A stretch of 64,000 nt of DNA from the NCBI RefSeq assembly GCF_020179835.1, contig NZ_JAIUDA010000002.1, positions 248,001 through 312,000 of the forward strand, in the 5' to 3' direction. Below the pieces are notes generated by a model, which did no database searches, was not told the origin of the DNA, and was given only the letters and a program-made list of their open reading frames with translations. Origin of the DNA: Pantoea sp. alder81 (lineage in GTDB: Bacteria; Pseudomonadota; Gammaproteobacteria; Enterobacterales; Enterobacteriaceae). Positions 1 to 9,742 of this stretch are shown in pieces. Made by a program: the position numbers and the translations under genes. Position 1 is the stretch's first letter, and each line of letters starts with the position of its first letter.

Positions 1-602
1 GCCATTGGTTTCAACAGGGGCTCATGCACTGGCATCAGCAACCCGATGCCACCACTCAGCTGTTTCTGCGCGCACCCGTCTGGAATTTTGTTTTGCCGCT
101 GTCGCCGCTGCGTCAGCAGGTACAGATGGGCTGTTTGCTGCCCTCGTGTGATCGCGTGGGGCGCACCTGGCCGTTGCTGGCACTGCGCAGCTTTCCGATC
201 AGCCACTGGCACAGCGCGCAACTGGCGATGTCGGGTGAATGGTTCCAGGATCTGGGCTCGCTGCTGTTGCGCGGCGTCCGTGACCGGCTGAATCCCGATG
301 CGATGGAGCAGCAGATGCAGCGCGTGACGCCGCTGATGGTCCCGGAAAATCAGCGCAGCGACATTATGGATGTGATTGGTTTTGATGATCTGCCCTGCAC
401 GCTGAGCTGGCGTGAAGTGGCGGACAAATTTGATCCTCAGCAGCACATTAGCTACTGGTGGAGTAATCGCAGTGACGGTTTTGCCCACGCCACACATAAA
501 CACAGTGGGCCGCTCACCGCGCAACTTTTTGCGTTACTGTTTAACCCGGCGGCAGGTGCACAGCCGGGACGCAACGGCCTCTATCCACCCATGTTTGAAT
601 AG
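1..602 (+). CDS. tagF: T6SS-associated protein TagF, C-terminal part
   Basis: The reading frame is open from the first bases of the window (frame starting at base 3) to TAG at 600-602, so the gene begins upstream and this is its C-terminal 200 residues or so. The visible sequence resembles the TagF/BMA_A0400 family: a hydrophobic WNFVLPLSP stretch, then GCLLPSCDRVGRTWPL, the family signature in which the protein presents a GR(x)WPL core. TagF proteins are cytoplasmic T6SS regulators; in Pseudomonas aeruginosa TagF represses the system post-translationally through the FHA protein. An FHA gene follows 33 bases downstream, which supports the call. An internal ATG at 24 should not be taken as the start, because the residues before it continue the family pattern. 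Confidence 0.85.
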   Translation, partial: HWFQQGLMHWHQQPDATTQLFLRAPVWNFVLPLSPLRQQVQMGCLLPSCDRVGRTWPLLALRSFPISHWHSAQLAMSGEWFQDLGSLLLRGVRDRLNPDAMEQQMQRVTPLMVPENQRSDIMDVIGFDDLPCTLSWREVADKFDPQQHISYWWSNRSDGFAHATHKHSGPLTAQLFALLFNPAAGAQPGRNGLYPPMFE

Positions 603-635
603 GCCGCAGCGTTTTCCTTGTTAACAGGATGACTC

Positions 636-1751
636 ATGCAATTTACCATTGTGCAGTGCAATACGGATGTGCCAGCAAAGACGGTCGCTTTTAAGCCGCC
701 TGGGGGAACCATTGGCCGCAGCCAGGATAACGATCTGGTGTTGCCTGACGAATCACGTGCTATTTCTCGCTTGCAGGCGTTGGTGCATATCTCCCCGGAA
801 GGCGAGTGCCGCCTGACCAATCAGGGTAGCGTGACCTCGGTAGTACTGAACGGCGTGGCACTGCAGCGCGGTTCACAAGTACAACTCCAGCATGGTGATG
901 CGCTACAAATCGGCGATTATGGTCTTGAAGTGCGCGATCCTGCCTGCCAGAGCACCCAGCAGGATGACCCGCTTGCGTTCTTCGCGGACAGCGCTGCCGA
1001 TCCTCTCGGCATGCAGCAGCCATTCGAGGTTGTGCCGGAAGCCACTGCGGCGCGTCAGGAGCGCCGAACTGACCCACGACTGGGCATCGATCCGCAAAGT
1101 GATGCACCTGCCGTACCCGCCACCTTACCTCAAGCCGATCAGGACAAACTGCTGGCCGCACTGCTGGAAGGTATGGGGCTGAATAATGGCCACCACACGC
1201 CGATCACCGAAGAGCAAATGCGCGTGACTGGTCGCATGCTGAGCCTGTTCTCGCAAGGCACAGTTGCCCTGCTCTCTTCGCGCTCGATCCTCAAACGCGG
1301 CGTGAAAGCCGACATGACGATGATCCTCAATGAGGCGAACAATCCGTTTAAGATTTTGCCTTCGGGTAAAACGGTGTTGATGCAGATTTATCAGAGTCAG
1401 ATGCCCGGTTTTATGCCGCCAGAAGCCGCGGTGCGTGATGCACTGGTGGATTTGCAGGCGCATCAGCTGGGGATGATTGCCGGTATTCGCGCCATCATTG
1501 CGGCGATGCTGCAATCCTTCAATCCGCAACGCCTGGAAGAAGAAGCACGCAAAGATGGCGTGTTGCCTAAGCTGCCCTTTAACAGTGGACGCAAAGCCGC
1601 ATTGTGGGATTACTTCTCACGCCACTACCAGCGCACCGCAGGCGAAATTGAAGATGACTTCCACACCCTGTTCGGGGAAGCCTTCCTGCATGCCTATGAC
1701 ATGGAAGTGAATCAGTATAAAGATTCCCAGACACGGACTGAAGACGCATGA
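636..1751 (+). CDS. tagH: T6SS FHA-domain protein TagH (Fha/ImpI type)
   Basis: This 371-residue protein has an N-terminal FHA domain (about residues 22-100; G27-R28 and S44-R45 are the phosphothreonine-binding GR and SR positions) and a C-terminal region typical of T6SS TagH/ImpI proteins (about 180-365). The usual SRxH of FHA domains reads SRLQ here. FHA proteins of this type read Thr phosphorylation by the T6SS kinase and switch the apparatus on. A Shine-Dalgarno AGGA lies before the ATG. It follows tagF by 33 bases and overlaps the phosphatase gene by 4 bases (ATGA), so the genes are co-transcribed. Confidence 0.9.
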   Translation: MQFTIVQCNTDVPAKTVAFKPPGGTIGRSQDNDLVLPDESRAISRLQALVHISPEGECRLTNQGSVTSVVLNGVALQRGSQVQLQHGDALQIGDYGLEVRDPACQSTQQDDPLAFFADSAADPLGMQQPFEVVPEATAARQERRTDPRLGIDPQSDAPAVPATLPQADQDKLLAALLEGMGLNNGHHTPITEEQMRVTGRMLSLFSQGTVALLSSRSILKRGVKADMTMILNEANNPFKILPSGKTVLMQIYQSQMPGFMPPEAAVRDALVDLQAHQLGMIAGIRAIIAAMLQSFNPQRLEEEARKDGVLPKLPFNSGRKAALWDYFSRHYQRTAGEIEDDFHTLFGEAFLHAYDMEVNQYKDSQTRTEDA

Positions 1752-2524
1752 AAATGATGTTTGCCAGCCGCTGTCAGCAAGGATTGCGCGATGAAAATCA
1801 AGACCGCACCGGTGCTGAACTCGATGAACACAAAGCCTGCTTTTTAGTGTGCGATGGTGTGGCTGGATTACCTGGTGGTGATAAAGCGGCACAACTCGTA
1901 CGGGATACATTGCTGAAGCAGTTGCACAACATTTCGACGTTTACTCCCGAAAGCACCCGCGCAGCGATTGAACACTGCCAGCAGGTGCTACTTGAGGCGC
2001 AGGGAAAGAATCCGAAATATGCACGCATGAGCACCACGCTTGCCGCGCTGTTTATTGACCGCGAGACGCAGCGCGCATGGTGGGCGCATGCTGGTGACAG
2101 CCGGGTTTATCACTTCCGCCACGGGGTGTTAAGCCAGGTGACACGTGACCATAGCCTGGCCCAGCAACTGCGTGAAGCAGGCTATGAAAATACCGGAATT
2201 AACAGTAATTTACTCTATAATGCACTCGGCGTTGAGCCTGCACGTCCAGCCACCTTTAGTGAAGTGATTTCATTAACCGATGGCGATGCGTTTCTCGTCT
2301 GCACGGACGGGTTTTGGCTCAATCTGACCACTCACGAGATGGAACAAGCCCTGCGCATGGTCAATGCCTGCGAAGAGTGGCTGACGTTGATGGAACAAGC
2401 CGTTAACCGCAGTGTAAAAAGCGACAATCTTAGCGCTCTGGCAATCTGGATTGGCGAACCGCAGGAAGCGACGCTGCTTTATTCCCAGGCTGATGCGGCA
2501 CGTTTTCTGCCGACACGTTATTGA
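1748..2524 (+). CDS. pppA: T6SS PP2C-family Ser/Thr phosphatase (PppA-like)
   Basis: This 258-residue PP2C-type phosphatase keeps the metal-binding acids of the family: D19 in ENQDR, D36-G37 in VCDGVAG, the AGDSR motif at 115-119, D187-G188 in CTDGFW and D226-N227 near the C terminus. The DGMGGH motif of housekeeping PP2Cs is altered to DGVAGLPGG. In T6SS threonine-phosphorylation modules PppA removes the phosphate that the kinase places on the FHA protein. Its ATG overlaps the tagH stop codon by 4 bases, and the kinase lies one gene downstream, so all three parts of the switch sit together. Confidence 0.9.
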   Translation: MKMMFASRCQQGLRDENQDRTGAELDEHKACFLVCDGVAGLPGGDKAAQLVRDTLLKQLHNISTFTPESTRAAIEHCQQVLLEAQGKNPKYARMSTTLAALFIDRETQRAWWAHAGDSRVYHFRHGVLSQVTRDHSLAQQLREAGYENTGINSNLLYNALGVEPARPATFSEVISLTDGDAFLVCTDGFWLNLTTHEMEQALRMVNACEEWLTLMEQAVNRSVKSDNLSALAIWIGEPQEATLLYSQADAARFLPTRY

Positions 2525-2538
2525 TCCCAAGGACCCTT

Positions 2539-3489
2539 ATGAAAGTGTGGTTGCCGGGCTTAGCGACCTTGTTGCTGGCTCTAAATGCGCAAGCTGATGA
2601 TTATCGCGTGGTCTATTCGCCGAGTTTGTCGCTTGAAGTCTATATCGATAATGTGGCCAGCAATTCACCCAACGACTGGTGCAAAGAGACTTTGCCGTTG
2701 CGTATTGTTTCCGGCAAAAGCACCGATTCCAGCATTCTGACCAGCTTCCTGCCGCGCGTCGGCACGCTGCTGGCGAATCAATGCGGTACGCTGGATGAAA
2801 TCCCGTGGCAGATGACCAATAAAGACGGCAGCGTTCTGGCCAACGGCAGCGCAGCAAAACTCCAGAACTGGCGGCCAATCGTGATTAACGATGCCACCGC
2901 CAGCGCCAGTGCCAGCAATGCCGCCCCGCTGGATCTCTCGCGCCCGGCAGATAACACCCCGTTGCAGCACTTCGCTTTACCGGCGGGTTGCCATTTCCGT
3001 ACCTCCTGGGACGAAAACGGCGACTCGCTGTTTATTCCGGATAACCCGCAGCAACACTGCTCCACGGAGGGCTGGCTGGAAGGCCCAAGTGAATTAACCC
3101 TGATGAGCGGTGACAAAACGCGCTCTCTGGCGGTGAATTTCTATCAGGGCTATCCAATTGCTAACCTCAAGCTCAGCGGCCCGGCACTGGAAGTGGTGGC
3201 GGTGAATAAACAGCGCATGATTGTGACGCGTCCGGATGCCGAGGATAGCTGGTTAGTGCTGCCGTTTGACAGCCAGCAACATGTGTGGCGATTCACTGGC
3301 AACCTGCTGATCAAAATGGATAAGACAGCAGGTCAGGATAGTGATGCGGTGAAGAGTCGGGTTGAAACTTTACGCGGCGCATGGTCGTCGCAGTTTATGC
3401 CACAGCAAAAAGTGACTGTGTTACTGATTGACACCCTGCATGCGGATCTTGCCGATCCGGCGATTGGTGCCTGGCGTAACATTAATTAA
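2539..3489 (+). CDS. Periplasmic protein of the T6SS regulatory cluster, unknown function
   Basis: The protein has 316 residues from ATG 2539, with a clear Sec signal peptide (Met-Lys, hydrophobic core, cleavage after LNAQA). An upstream in-frame TTG at 2521 is less likely because the AAGGA at 2529-2533 is spaced for the ATG. The mature part contains several Cys residues (WCKE, NQC, GCHF, QHC) that could form disulfides, but I recognise no domain. It sits between the PP2C phosphatase and the kinase. In P. aeruginosa the PpkA kinase is switched on by periplasmic and outer-membrane proteins (TagQRST). A similar role as an outside sensor for the kinase is inference from position only. Confidence 0.7.
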   Translation: MKVWLPGLATLLLALNAQADDYRVVYSPSLSLEVYIDNVASNSPNDWCKETLPLRIVSGKSTDSSILTSFLPRVGTLLANQCGTLDEIPWQMTNKDGSVLANGSAAKLQNWRPIVINDATASASASNAAPLDLSRPADNTPLQHFALPAGCHFRTSWDENGDSLFIPDNPQQHCSTEGWLEGPSELTLMSGDKTRSLAVNFYQGYPIANLKLSGPALEVVAVNKQRMIVTRPDAEDSWLVLPFDSQQHVWRFTGNLLIKMDKTAGQDSDAVKSRVETLRGAWSSQFMPQQKVTVLLIDTLHADLADPAIGAWRNIN

Positions 3490-3554
3490 TTAGCGGTCGT
3501 CGCCTGACGTCAACAGACTGCCAGGCGCTACAGGACGTGTTCAGAGAGTTCACT

Positions 3555-4976
3555 ATGTCGGCAAACGAAAACCACACACCGAATGCCCTGCCTGCGGGTT
3601 ACCGGTTTAATGAATTTGAAATCAAGGAAGTGATTGGCGGCGGCGGCTTTGGCATTGTTTATCGTGCCTGGGACCATCAGCTTGAACGCACCATCGCCAT
3701 CAAAGAGTACATGCCGGTTTCGCTCGCGGTGCGTGGCGCGGATCTGTCACTGGAGTTGCGCGGCGAGCGCTTCCAGAAACTGTTTAACGCTGGACGTAAT
3801 AGCTTTATTCAGGAAGCCCGTCTGCTGGCGCGCTTCAATCATCCTGGCCTGCTGCACGTGCTGCGGTTCTGGGAAGAGAACGATACCGCCTACATGGGCA
3901 CGCTCTACTACAGCGGGATGACGCTCAAAGAGTGGCAGGTGACCAGCCCGGACAGTATCGACGAGTCCTGGATTCGTCGCCTGTTACCGCCGCTGTTTGG
4001 CGCGATTAACACCATTCATGCCGCCGGTTATCTGCACCGTGATATTTCGCTGGATAACATCCAGATTCAGGAAAATCAGCTGCCGGTGTTACTCGATTTT
4101 GGTTCAGCGCGTAAGGAGATCGGGAATCTCTCCGATGAAACCGAGATCATGCTGAAGCCTGGCTTTGCCCCGATTGAGCAATACAGCGAAGAAGGCGAAG
4201 TTGAGCAAGGCCCCTGGACCGATATCTATGCGCTCGGCGCGGTGCTGCACAATCTGATTACCGGCCATGCGCCTCCTGTCAGCGTGGTGCGCTGCATCGA
4301 AGATAACTATCAGCCACTGGTTGAACGCAAGCCAGCAGGCTATTCGCTGCCGCTACTGCACGCTATCGACTGCGCGCTGGCAATGAAACCCGGCGATCGC
4401 CCACAGAGTATTGATGCGTTTGCCAGCCTGATCGATTTGCCGGTGAGCGATGTTGAAGCGCTGGTGACCACCTTCCCGGTGGCGGTTGAAGCTCCAGCTC
4501 CAGCGCCTGAACCCGTCGCCGCTCCGGTGCCTGAACCACAGGTAATGGCGGTGAATCACGCGGCTGCCGCGATTGAACCCGTCACGCCGCGCAACGTGCG
4601 CCGCCTTTCACCCGGCCTGGTGGCCGCTGCTGCCATTGCCATTTTGGCCGTCGTGGTGGTGGTGTGGAAAACCAATCGCCACAGTGAAACGGCACCGATC
4701 GCCGCAGCGCCTTCTGCATCAGCGCCGGTGGCCAATACTAGTGCAGCAGGCAGCGCGCCAAGTCTGGCGACCGTCTATCTGCGTTTACAGGATGGCGAAA
4801 AAGTGCTGCTAAACGGCGAAGCGAAGGATGTGAAACCCGCCAGCAGTGGTTTTGCTTCACTCAACCTGGCGGCGGGAAAATATCGAATTGAAGTGCACAG
4901 TGGCAGCCAGGTGATGAGCCAAACACTGACCATCGACAAACCCGGAACCTGGCTGATTAATCCGGGTAAGCCGTAA
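3555..4976 (+). CDS. ppkA: T6SS transmembrane Ser/Thr protein kinase (PpkA-like)
   Basis: The protein has 473 residues from ATG 3555; an in-frame GTG at 3537 is less well placed. The N-terminal Hanks-type kinase domain (about 19-290) has the glycine loop GGGGFGIVY (28-36), ATP lysine K50, helix-C glutamate E87, catalytic D163 and N168 in HRDISLDN, and DFG at 181-183. The Lys usual after HRDL/I is Ser165. A Pro/Ala-rich linker (310-345) leads to a single membrane segment (about 355-371) and a periplasmic C-terminal part of about 100 residues. This layout matches PpkA, which phosphorylates the FHA protein to activate the T6SS. It is the last gene of the cluster and converges on chaC. Confidence 0.9.
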   Translation: MSANENHTPNALPAGYRFNEFEIKEVIGGGGFGIVYRAWDHQLERTIAIKEYMPVSLAVRGADLSLELRGERFQKLFNAGRNSFIQEARLLARFNHPGLLHVLRFWEENDTAYMGTLYYSGMTLKEWQVTSPDSIDESWIRRLLPPLFGAINTIHAAGYLHRDISLDNIQIQENQLPVLLDFGSARKEIGNLSDETEIMLKPGFAPIEQYSEEGEVEQGPWTDIYALGAVLHNLITGHAPPVSVVRCIEDNYQPLVERKPAGYSLPLLHAIDCALAMKPGDRPQSIDAFASLIDLPVSDVEALVTTFPVAVEAPAPAPEPVAAPVPEPQVMAVNHAAAAIEPVTPRNVRRLSPGLVAAAAIAILAVVVVVWKTNRHSETAPIAAAPSASAPVANTSAAGSAPSLATVYLRLQDGEKVLLNGEAKDVKPASSGFASLNLAAGKYRIEVHSGSQVMSQTLTIDKPGTWLINPGKP

Positions 4977-5645
4977 TTAACGCGCTGCGGATTGCTGCAG
5001 CGCCCTCACCTCAGCGGCCAGACGCGTCAAGGCATCTTCCTGCATGCCGCGTTTACCCAACTCTTGTTCAAGCGAGTAGAGATACTGAGCATTGGTGCCG
5101 AGCGGTCCGCTGGCCTGAGCAATCAGCGGTGCGATAGTGCTGCGACAGGAATCCGCTTCATACAGCGGGTGGCGCGGATCCATGATAAACACCAGCGCCG
5201 TCACTTTGCGTGCATCATCCAGTTCCAGTTCACACCAGGTTGGCAGATAGCAGCCGGTGATCATCTCGCGCTTCCACAGCAATTCCAGCTCGTCATGCAG
5301 GCGCGATTCGGGCAAACGAAAAGCCAGACCGCTGGTTGCACCGCCCTCTTTCAGCGCCAGCATGCGACCCGGCGTAGAGACTGTACCCCTGCCAGCCGTC
5401 AGACGGAGACAGAAAGCACGATGCCAGCCTTCCAGTCGACCGGACGCCACTTCTTCCGCCTCAAAAACCGGGTTCCACATCAGGGAGCCATAACCAAAAA
5501 TCCACACCGGGCTTTGGTCAGGGCGACAAGCCAGCGTGGCAGCGAGCGACGCGGCACGCTTTTCACAGCTCCACAGCAGCGCTTCGTCGATATCACCAAA
5601 CGATGTTTTACAATCCGCTTTTAATAGAAATTCCCGGGTTAACAA
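4977..5645 (-). CDS. chaC: Glutathione-specific gamma-glutamylcyclotransferase ChaC
   Basis: This 222-residue cytoplasmic enzyme of the ChaC family cleaves glutathione to 5-oxoproline and Cys-Gly. The substrate-binding GYGSL motif is at 51-55 and the probable catalytic glutamate is E127 in LLWKREM. The start is an unusual TTG at 5645: it lies 5 bases after a strong GGAGG Shine-Dalgarno (complement of 5651-5655) and no in-frame ATG precedes the GYGSL motif. chaB lies upstream on the same strand but 238 bases away with a hairpin in between, so chaC may have its own promoter. It converges with the kinase gene and the two stop codons abut. Confidence 0.93.
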   Translation of the reverse strand: MLTREFLLKADCKTSFGDIDEALLWSCEKRAASLAATLACRPDQSPVWIFGYGSLMWNPVFEAEEVASGRLEGWHRAFCLRLTAGRGTVSTPGRMLALKEGGATSGLAFRLPESRLHDELELLWKREMITGCYLPTWCELELDDARKVTALVFIMDPRHPLYEADSCRSTIAPLIAQASGPLGTNAQYLYSLEQELGKRGMQEDALTRLAAEVRALQQSAAR

Positions 5646-5856
5646 TGCGACCTCCTCTACTGCACTGACATCCTGTCGGTTCGGCTCCTCAAAGATGATG
5701 TCTTACAGGCAACACGCGTTGCGTCGACTTAAGAGAAGACATTAATGCATTTTTAACAAAAGTTTCAAGATTGACCCCGATCACAAAGGGGAAATTCTTT
5801 GTAAATAGCATCGGCTGCCTGGTAGATAACTTGAATAAGGGAATGAAAAGCGTGAA

Positions 5857-5875
5857 GCGGGTCGACATGACCCGC
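5857..5875 (-). terminator. Hairpin after chaB
   Basis: A perfect 7-bp inverted repeat GCGGGTC/GACCCGC with a 5-base loop starts a few bases after the chaB stop. It is followed on the minus strand by TTCACGCTTTT, so it is a weak terminator or attenuator candidate between chaB and chaC. Confidence 0.45.
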
Positions 5876-5883
5876 GAGAGAGG

Positions 5884-6114
5884 TTAATGCTTAGGATGCC
5901 ATTTGTCGTCATCGCCTTTGGCGTACTCATGCTTAACGGCTGCCCAGGCAACTTTGTGCGCAACCTGCTCACGTGATTCATCACCACGGCGGTCTTCTTC
6001 ATCTTTATACTGATCCCAGGCGCTGTTGAACGCCTTTTGATAAATGGTCTGAGCGTGATTTGGCAGGACATGGCGCACGCTGTCAGGCAATTCACGATTG
6101 GATGAATACGGCAT
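5884..6114 (-). CDS. chaB: Cation transport regulator ChaB
   Basis: This 76-residue ChaB protein has the typical opening MPYSSNRELPDSVRHVLP and the conserved IYQKAFNSAWDQY helix. The start at 6114 has a strong GGAGG Shine-Dalgarno; an in-frame upstream extension to 6174 is not supported. ChaB is a small acidic protein linked genetically to the ChaA antiporter; its molecular role is not well defined. It is divergent from chaA across a 367-bp AT-rich intergenic region, as in E. coli. Confidence 0.93.
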   Translation of the reverse strand: MPYSSNRELPDSVRHVLPNHAQTIYQKAFNSAWDQYKDEEDRRGDESREQVAHKVAWAAVKHEYAKGDDDKWHPKH

Positions 6115-6481
6115 AATTCCTCCTGATTTAAGGTTCTTATTAAGTCTGGAAGAGCGCAGAAAAATTGCAAACATGTACTTTAGTTACACAAGATTTTTTT
6201 AATCATCAAAGCGCCAATAAATCGCATTCAAATCAGATAAAAATAGGCATTATTTTGTCAAAGGAATGAGATTATCGATTTTCAACAAGATGAATAATAG
6301 ATGTTATTGAATGATAAGTTACTCTTTTAACGCATTAGCATCAAAAATATGATTAAGTAAAGTCGCGTAAAAAGCCTGAAACACAACTGTTGAAAAGTTA
6401 CACTGCGCTGCGTCAGAAAAGTCATTATATTTATCAGGCACTGATCGCCTGTTTTGTTCTTTTTGCCGGAGAGGATGGTGA
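6115..6481. other. chaB-chaA divergent intergenic region
   Basis: This is 367 bases of AT-rich DNA without a convincing gene. It must hold the promoters for chaB (minus) and chaA (plus). I see no clear operator, repeat or RNA in it. Confidence 0.7.
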
Positions 6482-7573
6482 ATGCCTACACATGAGAAAA
6501 CCCGACACACCGAGTACTCACTGATTTTCCCGATTGTCGCGCTGACGGTGCTGAGTTTCTTTGGCAGTCAGACGGCATTATTGCCGGTTATCGGCATCAA
6601 CCTGTTGGCACTGGTGGCGATTCTTTTCAGTGCCTTTAGCGTCGTGCGCCACGCCGACGTGCTGGCACACCGCCTGGGTGAACCCTATGGCTCGCTGATT
6701 CTCAGTTTGTCCGTGGTGATTCTGGAGGTCAGCCTGATCTCCGCTCTGATGGCCACCGGCGATGCTGCCCCAGCGCTGATGCGCGACACGCTTTACTCCA
6801 TCATCATGATTGTGACCGGCGGTCTGGTGGGCTTTGCGCTGCTGCTCGGCGGACGCAAATTCGCTACCCAGTACGTTAACCTGGCGGGCGTGAAGCAATA
6901 CATGATCGCCATCTTCCCGCTGGCGATTCTGGTGTTGGTGTTCCCCAATGCGCTACCAGGCGGCAATTTCACCACCGCGCAGGCGCTGATCATTGCCGCG
7001 ATCTCCGCTGCCATGTACGGCGTGTTCCTGCTGATTCAGACCAAAACGCATCAGAGCCTGTTTGTTTACGAGCACGAGGATGACGGGGATGATGGCGATC
7101 CTCATCACGGTAAACCTTCTGCGCATAGTTCGCTGTGGCATACGGTCTGGTTGATCATTCATCTAATCGCGGTGATTAGCGTCACCAAAATGAACGCCAA
7201 CCCGCTGGAAAACCTGCTGACCGAACTGAACGCGCCTCAGCAGTTTACCGGTTTCCTGGTTGCGCTGCTGATTCTGTCACCAGAGGGCTTGGGAGCAATT
7301 AAAGCGGTATTGATGAATCAGGTGCAGCGTGCCATGAACCTGTTCTTTGGTTCGGTGTTAGCGACGATTTCACTGACCGTGCCTGCTGTAAGCATTATCG
7401 CGACGCTGACGGACCAGCAATTAGTGTTTGGCCTTGAGCCACCGCAGATGGTGATCATGAGTGCCGCGCTAATCCTGTGCCATATCTCGTTCTCAACCGG
7501 ACGTACCAATGTACTGAATGGCGCCGCGCATCTGGCTCTATTTGCGGGTTATTTACTGACGATTATGCTGTAA
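6482..7573 (+). CDS. chaA: Sodium-potassium/proton (calcium/proton) antiporter ChaA
   Basis: This 363-residue inner-membrane protein of the Ca2+/cation antiporter family is close to the usual length of ChaA. It has about eleven hydrophobic segments and a cytoplasmic acidic, His-containing loop (around residues 196-212, EHEDDGDDGDPHHG). The segments carry the family's conserved acidic residues, SVVILEVSLIS near residue 80 and ILSPEGLGAIKA in the second half. ChaA exports Na+, K+ or Ca2+ in exchange for protons at alkaline pH. The ATG at 6482 follows GGAGAGG. A bidirectional terminator separates it from the convergent kdsA operon. Confidence 0.94.
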   Translation: MPTHEKTRHTEYSLIFPIVALTVLSFFGSQTALLPVIGINLLALVAILFSAFSVVRHADVLAHRLGEPYGSLILSLSVVILEVSLISALMATGDAAPALMRDTLYSIIMIVTGGLVGFALLLGGRKFATQYVNLAGVKQYMIAIFPLAILVLVFPNALPGGNFTTAQALIIAAISAAMYGVFLLIQTKTHQSLFVYEHEDDGDDGDPHHGKPSAHSSLWHTVWLIIHLIAVISVTKMNANPLENLLTELNAPQQFTGFLVALLILSPEGLGAIKAVLMNQVQRAMNLFFGSVLATISLTVPAVSIIATLTDQQLVFGLEPPQMVIMSAALILCHISFSTGRTNVLNGAAHLALFAGYLLTIML

Positions 7574-7593
7574 CCCTTCTACCCCGTTCGAAG

Positions 7594-7625
7594 CAAAAAA
7601 AAGGCGCCCATCGGCGCCTTTCTTA
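7594..7625. terminator. Bidirectional terminator between chaA and kdsA
   Basis: The 8-bp stem AAGGCGCC/GGCGCCTT (7601-7608 and 7613-7620) is flanked by an A run on the left and TTTCTT on the right, so it can end transcripts from both sides. Confidence 0.85.
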
Positions 7626-7641
7626 CATCTGGATAGCGCAA

Positions 7642-8505
<864 letters not shown>

Positions 8506-8523
8506 TTATTGTCGAGATGACGC

Positions 8524-9333
8524 TTAGTGCAGCGTCACCTGTTTCTGTTCAATTGCGTGAATCTGCACTTTAATCATTTCGCTGACCGGGTCTTCTGGAC
8601 ACTGTTCAACGAAATAGGTCAAATCGGTCAGCGCGATGTGTTCACACTCAAGCTGAGCGTAGATTAAACCCCGATCGCGGATTTCATACGGGTCATCGGG
8701 ATCAATCTGCAGTAAAACCTGGCTGACATTCAGCGCCAGCTCCATCTGCTTCTCTTCCATCAGCGCCGCCTTCAACGTATCCAGCATTTTACGCATCACG
8801 TTGATGGTTTTGGCTTCATCCAGATCGTCATTGTAGAGCTTTGCGGTTGGGCTGATGTTGCCCTTGAGCCACACTTCCAGCGTATGCGTATCCAGCGTTT
8901 CGCCGTTGAAAGGGTTGATCAACCACATTTCACCGTCCAGCCAGTCTGCGCGCAGAATCAACTGGGTAGGGAAAATCACCGGGATCAGCGGCAGCTCCAG
9001 TTCATCGGCGATGTGCAGCAGAATCACACCCAGCGACACCGCGGTGCCCTGTCGGCTCTTCAGTACTTTATCGATCCACAGCGCGTCGGACAAATTGTAG
9101 ACGCCGCTAGCGCCCCCAAATCCCCATTGACGATAAAACAACTCAAGCAGCTTACTCAGCTGCAAGTCGGCATCCTGTTCGCTGCTGACGTAATCCCGTG
9201 CTTCTTCAACTAATGCCGCCAGCTGCTGCTGGACGGAAGGCGCAGAAAAATCATTGCGTATGGCGCAGGTCGCACCAATCACCGCTTCACTCAACGGTGT
9301 TTCACTGTAATCAACTAGCTCTGGCGAGGTCAT
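8524..9333 (-). CDS. sirB1: SirB1 family protein (YchA)
   Basis: This 269-residue protein has the same length as E. coli YchA/SirB1, with an N-terminal transglutaminase-like SirB1 domain and C-terminal tetratricopeptide-like helices (about 185-255). It is a conserved protein of the hemA-kdsA operon with no firmly established biochemical role. Its ATG overlaps the sirB2 stop by 4 bases (ATGA), which indicates translational coupling. Confidence 0.93.
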   Translation of the reverse strand: MTSPELVDYSETPLSEAVIGATCAIRNDFSAPSVQQQLAALVEEARDYVSSEQDADLQLSKLLELFYRQWGFGGASGVYNLSDALWIDKVLKSRQGTAVSLGVILLHIADELELPLIPVIFPTQLILRADWLDGEMWLINPFNGETLDTHTLEVWLKGNISPTAKLYNDDLDEAKTINVMRKMLDTLKAALMEEKQMELALNVSQVLLQIDPDDPYEIRDRGLIYAQLECEHIALTDLTYFVEQCPEDPVSEMIKVQIHAIEQKQVTLH

Positions 9334-9731
9334 ACTATCCCCATTAACGGCATTTTGGTCATCGCCAGCTTAATCACAAACAGCAATGCTACGATTGCAA
9401 TCAGGCAAGCGATCCAACGTGTCCCCATCTTGCGTGGGCGACGGCTCAATGCCACGGAACCTAAGGCGATGTAGATAATAACCCCTAACAGCTTCTCCGT
9501 CAGCCAGCTTCCTTGCGGTGAGAACGGATAAAAGTGCGTAATCACCACCAGCAATACGCCACTGAGCAGTAAAAAGGTGTCATTAATATGCGGCGCGATG
9601 CGTACCCAGCGGCGCTGAAGCATCGCCGAACCTGTGGTTAGCCAGTAGAAACGCAGCAAAAACAAGCTGATGGTGAGGGCAACGGTGAGGAGGTGGAAAT
9701 GTTTAATCAGCGGATACCAACTTGCCATCAT
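9330..9731 (-). CDS. sirB2: SirB2 family inner-membrane protein (YchQ)
   Basis: This 133-residue protein has four hydrophobic segments and matches the SirB2 family in size and in the opening WYPLIKHFHLLTVALTISLF. Two Met codons are adjacent (9731 and 9728); AAGGAAG is spaced better for 9728. Its function is unknown. It lies between prmC and sirB1 in the operon. Confidence 0.9.
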   Translation of the reverse strand: MMASWYPLIKHFHLLTVALTISLFLLRFYWLTTGSAMLQRRWVRIAPHINDTFLLLSGVLLVVITHFYPFSPQGSWLTEKLLGVIIYIALGSVALSRRPRKMGTRWIACLIAIVALLFVIKLAMTKMPLMGIV

Positions 9732-9742
9732 GCTTCCTTAAA

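Noticed and set aside
4992..5624. Long plus-strand ORF (210 residues) opposite chaC
   Set aside because: It is the antisense shadow of a well-conserved ChaC; codon use and sequence resemble no protein.
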